Shown here: piece by piece, positions 59,121 through 64,000 of the stretch | Position numbering within the stretch: position 1 is the first letter of the stretch | Layout of the letters: the number at the start of each line of letters is the position of its first letter | Source: Hyaloscypha bicolor E | Lineage: Eukaryota > Ascomycota > Leotiomycetes > Helotiales > Hyaloscyphaceae | Assembly (NCBI RefSeq): GCF_002865645.1 | Contig: NW_020194552.1 | Coordinates: 434,001 to 498,000 of the forward strand | Direction of reading: 5' to 3' | Length of the DNA stretch: 64,000 bases | The notes under the pieces: model-generated | Databases searched by the model: none | What the model was told of the DNA's origin: nothing | Seen by the model: the letters and a program-made list of their open reading frames with translations, nothing else | Made by a program: the position numbers and the translations under genes

Positions 59121-60311
59121 AGACAGGGGGGTCCACCCAATGAACTTAAGATGCGCGCCTGCTGCTTTTACCACTCAATTCTATACTGCAGTAGTAGCTT
59201 CTCAGTATGGCATCCGCATTCTCGATTCCCGTCCCTAAGCAACCAAGACAACCAGAGCTTACACGCGATCAGAGACTCCGTATTCAAACCCTTTTCTTTG
59301 ACGCCAACTTTACACGCGAGCAAATATGCCTTCAAACTGGCTATACATATAAGCAAGTCTGCCACGCACTTATCCATCGTCTTACCCCTCAAAAACAAAG
59401 GACTGGACGGAAAATCCTACTCAATACCCCTCAGCGAAAGAGGCTAATCCAATGGGTAACAGCTTCTCAAGAGAATCGCGAGACTCCGTGGGTTGAGATC
59501 CCCTCAATACTTGGCCTCGATTGCGGAGAGTATGCGATCCGGACAGCGTTTAAAAAGGAGGGATCCGCACGATTTGTCTCACGAAAGAAACCACCGCTTT
59601 CTGAAGCGAATAGGAGGAAAAGACTTGATTGGGCGGAAGAACACAAGAATTGGACGGACGAGCAATGGGATGAGATCCTTTGGAGCGATGAGACATGGGC
59701 ACAACCTGGGAGACATATACGGACTTGGGTCACACGCAAGATTGGAGGAGAGGAGGTATACCACAAGGATTGCGTGCAATCCAAGTATCGGAAGAAGATT
59801 GGATGGATGTTCTGGAGATTAATAAGTGGGAGATACGGCCGGTATCGAGGGCTCTTTTGGGAGAAGGAGTGGGAGACAATTAATGGAGGCTCTTACTCTG
59901 GTATTATTATCCCTATCGTCGACGATATCCTCCGCGAATATCCTGATTTATACTTCCAACAAGACCACGCACCGGGACATGCTTCTGCTTTTACACGATC
60001 TGTAATTGCAGCTGCAGGATTAAGGATTATTGAATGGCCTCCTTTCTCCCCTGATTTAAATCCAATTGAGACCCTTTGGGATGATATAAAGGACTATATA
60101 CAAGAGCACTACCCTAAAGTCCATAGCTCTTATAAAAGGCTCAGGGCTGCAATTCAGGAAGCTTGGGATTCGATTACACACGAGAGAATTAAGGAGGTTG
60201 TACATAGTATGAGAGAGCGATGCCAAGCTGTGATTGACGCAGATGGATGGTATACAAAATACTAGGGTTTTTGCTTAGGGCAGCACTGTGGTGCATCACC
60301 CCTGCATTTTA
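59121..60311 (+). mobile_element. Tc1/mariner-like element (probable limits)
   Basis: It contains the intact transposase. Weak candidate termini are CAGGGGGGTCCACCC (59,124) and the inverted CAGGGGTGATGCACCA (to 60,304), with nearby TA dinucleotides. Length of about 1.2 kb is normal for the group. The termini are imperfect and the target duplication is not exact, so the limits are uncertain. Confidence 0.45.
59207..60265 (+). CDS. Tc1/mariner-family transposase (DD34E), intact
   Basis: A 352-residue single frame. The N-terminus has two helix-turn-helix parts (LTRDQRLRIQTLFFDANFTR, and GRKILLNTPQRKRLIQW). The catalytic core has WSDETW, then YFQQDHAPGHAS and DLNPIETLWDDIK; counting residues gives 34 between the second Asp and the Glu, the DD34E arrangement. 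There is no stop or frameshift, and codon use is normal, unlike the mutated transposons in the middle of the window. It is the only complete transposase gene here and could mobilise related MITEs if terminal repeats match, which I cannot confirm. Start at MASAFSIPVPKQPRQPELTR. Confidence 0.92.
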   Translation: MASAFSIPVPKQPRQPELTRDQRLRIQTLFFDANFTREQICLQTGYTYKQVCHALIHRLTPQKQRTGRKILLNTPQRKRLIQWVTASQENRETPWVEIPSILGLDCGEYAIRTAFKKEGSARFVSRKKPPLSEANRRKRLDWAEEHKNWTDEQWDEILWSDETWAQPGRHIRTWVTRKIGGEEVYHKDCVQSKYRKKIGWMFWRLISGRYGRYRGLFWEKEWETINGGSYSGIIIPIVDDILREYPDLYFQQDHAPGHASAFTRSVIAAAGLRIIEWPPFSPDLNPIETLWDDIKDYIQEHYPKVHSSYKRLRAAIQEAWDSITHERIKEVVHSMRERCQAVIDADGWYTKY

Positions 60312-60346
60312 ACCTTTGTTTCCCCTACTACGAAGTATCAGGATCA

Positions 60347-60794
60347 GGCGCACCGGCTACGGAAAGCTGTAAGGACCATATGTGCCAGAGCGAAACACAA
60401 CACCCGCTTGCATAATAGATCTCACCAGAAATCTGTGCCGCACCCCACGCAAAAGTCAACCACTAATTTTTTAGCACCTATAGCCTATAATTTAACGATT
60501 AAAGCCTATAATTATGGGGCTTCCTTTTCCTCGTGACTCTCGACTCTCAAAGTTCGCTCTCCACTTTTCACTTTTCACTTTCACCCGCCTCCCCGCCCCC
60601 CTCTCCTACCCCATACTTATATATAGGAATTAAAAGAGAGAGAGTAATGATTTTAAGAAGTAGCAGTGGCTTAGAGAGAAGGATAGTAGAAGTGGGCGTG
60701 GGCGATTTTTGGTAGGGTGAAACATGCAAGCAGGTGCGGGTTTTGCGTTTCGCATCGGCACATGTGGTCCTTACGGCTTTCCGTAACCGGCGCC
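60347..60794. mobile_element. About 450-bp inverted-repeat element directly upstream of a HET gene
   Basis: The left end (CACCGGCTACGGAAAGCTGT, then AAGGACCATATGTGCC) is inverted at the right end (GGCACATGTGGTCC, then TTACGGCTTTCCGTAACCGG). The match runs about 65 bases with gaps and reaches GCTTGCAT on the left and ATGCAAGC on the right. It contains a TATA-like TTATATATAGG (about 60,616). The right end is 150 bases from the ATG of the next HET gene. Target duplication is not clear. Confidence 0.75.
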
Positions 60795-60944
60795 AACAGA
60801 GGTGATAATGCAGCTAGCCAAAATCGTACTAGTGCTGGCAGATGGGTGTTTACCGTTGCGGCTGATTTATGGCGGACACTGACTGATTTGAACACTCAGG
60901 TTCTTTCTCAAGCACGTCACCGCGAGGCTTCAACACCTCCAGCC

Positions 60945-62927
60945 ATGGCTGCACCAGCAAATATTGCCGATAGCGAACTAACTCTCAACGCTCCATATCA
61001 ATACCAGCCCATCGACCCCAAAGATGAAATCAGAATCCTCATTGTATCGCCGCCAGCCTCGTCCGACCCAACCACCATTCATGGCGAGCTCTTTACCGCC
61101 AAGCGCTCTGACAAACCGCCATACGAGGCGCTGTCTTATTGTTGGGGAGCTGAGGTGTTTCCCGAGATGCTTCATCTACCCGGAGGTGTTCTTGCCATCA
61201 CGGATAACCTCGCTGCTGCCTTGAGGCAGCTGAGACATCCAGAACAACGTCGCCATCTTTGGGTAGATGCCATTTGTATCAATCAGAGGGACAACCAGGA
61301 GAAAAACCACCAAGTTTCTCTGATGTCTCAAGTTTTTCGGAATGCGACCACTGTTCTGGTGTGGCTTGGGAAGGGGGATGAGAATACGAGAGAAGCGATG
61401 AAAACAATGAAGCAACTCGCCAACTCCGCCTGGGAATACGGTATTCCTTCGAGGGTGGTAACCGAGGATGGCCTCACAGGTAGCGTCCTTGCGACAACTA
61501 AGGTCGCCTCAGGCTTTGCCCAAAGCAACAATGGTATATCCAAAAAGATCGTTGGCCTATCGGAGACGATTAAATTTGGTTCGTTCGAGGCCTATTTCGA
61601 TCAAGACTGGTTCAAGAGGCTTTGGATTATCCAGGAATTCGTTCTTGCGCCAAACCTTACCATTCATAATGGCGAGATGGCATTGTCCGCCCATGATTTT
61701 ATGTTAGGATTTTCTGTTATCTCCCTGCTTGTTTCACATCCTACCGTTGGAGAAACATGTGTTGCTAGGCTGGGGAATGTGCATTTGGGTTTTCTTGTAT
61801 GCATGCAAAAAGAACAATACTGGCATGGGAAAGGTCATAATCTTGTGTTACTTCTAGACCTTTATTCACAGCGTCAGTGCAAACTGGAAGTGGACATTGT
61901 TTATGGACTTCTTGCCATTGCAACTGACGGTGCGGAATGGCCAGTAGACTACGGATTGACAGTCGAGTTGGTCTTTACGGAAGTAGCTCTGAGCTACCTG
62001 AAGAGGTCCAATCTCAGTATTCTCCACCGCGGTTACAGAGCAATGCAAATTTCCAGTAATGCAACAACCGACGCCGCATCATATCGTGCTCATCTTCCTT
62101 CATGGGTTCCAGATTGGAGGTTTGAGGGCCATGGTAACGAGTTTGATAGTGATGGGTTTAACTCAGCGACATCTTCTCGGCCTAAAGTATCAACTGAGTA
62201 TGCGAGTAGTGGCATTATCGGACTTGAAGGTGTTTATGTCGATGAACTGTCTATTACAGTCCCAGATACATCGAATAAATCAACACCAGTCCCGTGGGAT
62301 GGTCCGGGTGTTCTGAATAACTTCACTCAGGCTCTAGCGTTCAAAGAGATTTTTATTAGGCGGATGCAACTGCGGAACTGGCAATACCCAACCGGGGAGG
62401 CTCTAGATTCGGTCTTTGCGCAAAGCATCATACTTGAAAATACACCTGACTTTTGCAAGTGGAGACTTGGAGAACACCTCACTCCTAACGACATGCTTTT
62501 GCTGTGGCAGAAGGTAGTGGATGCGTTTGCACCCGAGGACTCTACACCGCCATCAGGTTCACAGCACGATTCGAACAGCGTAGGGCCAGCCGGCTTCGAC
62601 ACAGAACTTTATTCTAGGGTTATTAAGATCGCGCGCGATGACCGGAAGTACATAATGACAAGATCCGGATATATCGGACTAGCGCCTGAAACCTGCAAAG
62701 TGGGTAATGTTATCGCAATTTTCGATGGCGCGGAGACTCCGTTTGTGCTTCGACTGGCAGAGAAGACTGACTCACTTGAAAGAATAAGGAATCTCGGGTC
62801 TGAAGTCCGTGAAAATGTGGGAGAGCTGTGGGAGATTATTGGAGAGTGTTATTTGTATGGCTTGATGAACAATGAGGTGTTACGACCTGAATGGAATGAT
62901 AAGAGACGGAGCTTTTGGCTTGTCTGA
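60945..62927 (+). CDS. HET-domain protein
   Basis: A single exon of 660 residues. The ATG at 60,945 (MAAPANIADSELTLNAPYQY) is chosen; the open frame extends 76 codons upstream but into the inverted-repeat element and without a better start. HET motifs: YEALSYCWGAE (about 65), HLWVDAICINQRDNQEKNHQ (about 105-124), VFRNATTVLVWLGKG, RLWIIQEFV, LPSWVPDW, and near the C-terminus GYIGLAPETCKVGNVIAIF and EIIGECYLYGLM. Two HET genes lie upstream on the same strand, with an intact Tc1-like transposase gene between. The family acts in vegetative incompatibility; this gene's role is inferred. Confidence 0.9.
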   Translation: MAAPANIADSELTLNAPYQYQPIDPKDEIRILIVSPPASSDPTTIHGELFTAKRSDKPPYEALSYCWGAEVFPEMLHLPGGVLAITDNLAAALRQLRHPEQRRHLWVDAICINQRDNQEKNHQVSLMSQVFRNATTVLVWLGKGDENTREAMKTMKQLANSAWEYGIPSRVVTEDGLTGSVLATTKVASGFAQSNNGISKKIVGLSETIKFGSFEAYFDQDWFKRLWIIQEFVLAPNLTIHNGEMALSAHDFMLGFSVISLLVSHPTVGETCVARLGNVHLGFLVCMQKEQYWHGKGHNLVLLLDLYSQRQCKLEVDIVYGLLAIATDGAEWPVDYGLTVELVFTEVALSYLKRSNLSILHRGYRAMQISSNATTDAASYRAHLPSWVPDWRFEGHGNEFDSDGFNSATSSRPKVSTEYASSGIIGLEGVYVDELSITVPDTSNKSTPVPWDGPGVLNNFTQALAFKEIFIRRMQLRNWQYPTGEALDSVFAQSIILENTPDFCKWRLGEHLTPNDMLLLWQKVVDAFAPEDSTPPSGSQHDSNSVGPAGFDTELYSRVIKIARDDRKYIMTRSGYIGLAPETCKVGNVIAIFDGAETPFVLRLAEKTDSLERIRNLGSEVRENVGELWEIIGECYLYGLMNNEVLRPEWNDKRRSFWLV

Positions 62928-64000
62928 TTTCTGCGTCTCCTCACACAAACGAACTCTTGACGGACAATGGAAATGTCTGGAGTTCGGAGCCCTTGGGGCT
63001 ATAGAACGTTGAGTTGAGATATTACTGCGAATTTCCCACCAACAGATTTTTGGTATGGCCGAACTACACGTTCCTGTGCGACGGAAAAGACTCCAGGATA
63101 AGGGGAAAAGGAAGAGTGGAGCTCAAAGTATCGGAGTCAAGAGCATTTCAGATATATGAGAGGGGAGCTACTCAGCTGGAAAGAGAAGCAGGAGCTAAGG
63201 AATTGGAGGAGTGCTGTGGGGCTGCAATGGGAAAGTATCAATGGTCGTCCTGGGATAATCGAGAGAGCGGTGCTGGAGGCTAGGAGAAGGGGGAGCGTAT
63301 TTGAATTGAGTTAATCGATGAGCTACAGTAATCTTGATCATAAATATGCGTACTACGTCACTGATGCTTCGCACACATTTGTCAGAGCCCCGATGTGCTT
63401 GTTATACGGGAAGAATTGTAAAGACAGTAATTGTGTGTATTTGTGAGAGTGATCGAGATGAGTTGACGCAAAAGAAAGAAGGGCATAAAAGTCAGTATTG
63501 GCTCCACCATCAGCCACATGAATGTCTCGACGAGTTTCCTGTTTATAAGAAACCGATCTCAAATGGCTGTTATCAACTTTTAGACTTGACAAAGCATATT
63601 TCCAACTTCCTCCCATCGTTCGTTTCCAACGCATGGCGTACACCAAAACACATCATGCGGGTCAACTTTTCGCTTGATGTCTAGAAGTCTTGAATAATTA
63701 TCTCCCCAAAAGGCATGTGGCCAGTTCGGCGTGTTTGGGTCCGCCTGTAGAATGCTCCATAAGCAACGAATATATTGCAGGTTCGAATTTGACTCACCTC
63801 ATTCACATATGCTCCCATATCTGGAGCAAGATCACGAAGTGCCTTGGTGTAAGTGTTGGTAAGAAAATCTTCCTGCTTTGCCTTTCCAGCTGGGTCTAGA
63901 GGCTCCCATGAAACGCTGTTTGCTACTCTCGATTAGCTCCAATCATGAACATCAGATTATGCGAGACGTACTGAAGTGCAGATAGGCTTTTCTCCAAGCT
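62928..64000. other. Intergenic sequence, no gene recognised
   Basis: Short frames only (63,014-63,283 and 63,334-63,684) with no recognised family. Composition is GC-balanced. Confidence 0.4.

Noticed and set aside
63014..63684. Two frames of 89 and 116 codons downstream of the last HET gene
   Set aside because: No recognised family and no signals; likely chance.
1..64000. tRNA and rRNA genes
   Set aside because: I looked for cloverleaf-type conserved words by eye and found no convincing case; a dedicated tRNA search would be needed to exclude one.

Overview
The window reads as nuclear DNA of a filamentous ascomycete (Pezizomycotina). The genes carry short 50-85 nt introns with CTGAC/CTAAC-type branch sites. 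There are HET and STAND/NACHT-type genes, and a strongly two-speed composition: gene-bearing GC-balanced blocks alternate with very AT-rich, stop-riddled repeat blocks in which decayed transposon proteins can still be read. The excess of TA-rich codons and TAG/TAA stops where CAG/CAA/TGG would be expected looks like RIP (repeat-induced point mutation). The ILV2 and HET sequences would suit a Leotiomycete, but that placement is inference.

Layout. 1-5 kb: a NACHT NLR-like gene. 5.5-5.95 kb: a perfect 212-bp-arm foldback element. 6.8-18.5 kb: a housekeeping block with TRAPPC12 (TRAPP vesicle tethering), GAL1 (galactokinase, minus strand), ILV2 (acetolactate synthase) and a large membrane GT2 glycosyltransferase (minus strand). 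18.5-20.3 kb: no gene recognised. 20.3-24.2 kb: AT-rich repeat block with one solo or stranded gypsy LTR. 24.2-29 kb: an island holding a broken STAND-N-domain/HET fusion pseudogene and a five-exon, 1267-residue N-domain/coiled-coil/ankyrin-like protein. 29.1-47.5 kb: a large repeat block with a pogo-like deletion derivative, MITEs, a RIP-degraded Ty3/gypsy element (about 34.5-43.1 kb, with another element nested in its 5' LTR) and a RIP-degraded hAT element with an intact 8-bp target duplication. 48.1-50.9 kb: a secreted FAD-linked oxidase gene and a small unknown gene. 52.5-63 kb: a cluster of three HET-domain genes interspersed with MITEs and one intact Tc1-like transposase gene.

How it fits together. 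The metabolic and trafficking genes are unlinked in function and look like conserved core. The accessory part is a self/non-self-recognition type gene set (one NACHT NLR-like, one STAND-N-domain/ankyrin-like, three HET, one broken N-domain/HET fusion) sitting on the edges of transposon-rich DNA. No single gene set here is demonstrably a new system. The strongest leads are the unusual 1267-residue protein, the HET/STAND fusion relic, and several non-autonomous inverted-repeat elements placed next to HET genes. Exon boundaries are my own reading of splice signals and reading frames. No search or alignment program was run.
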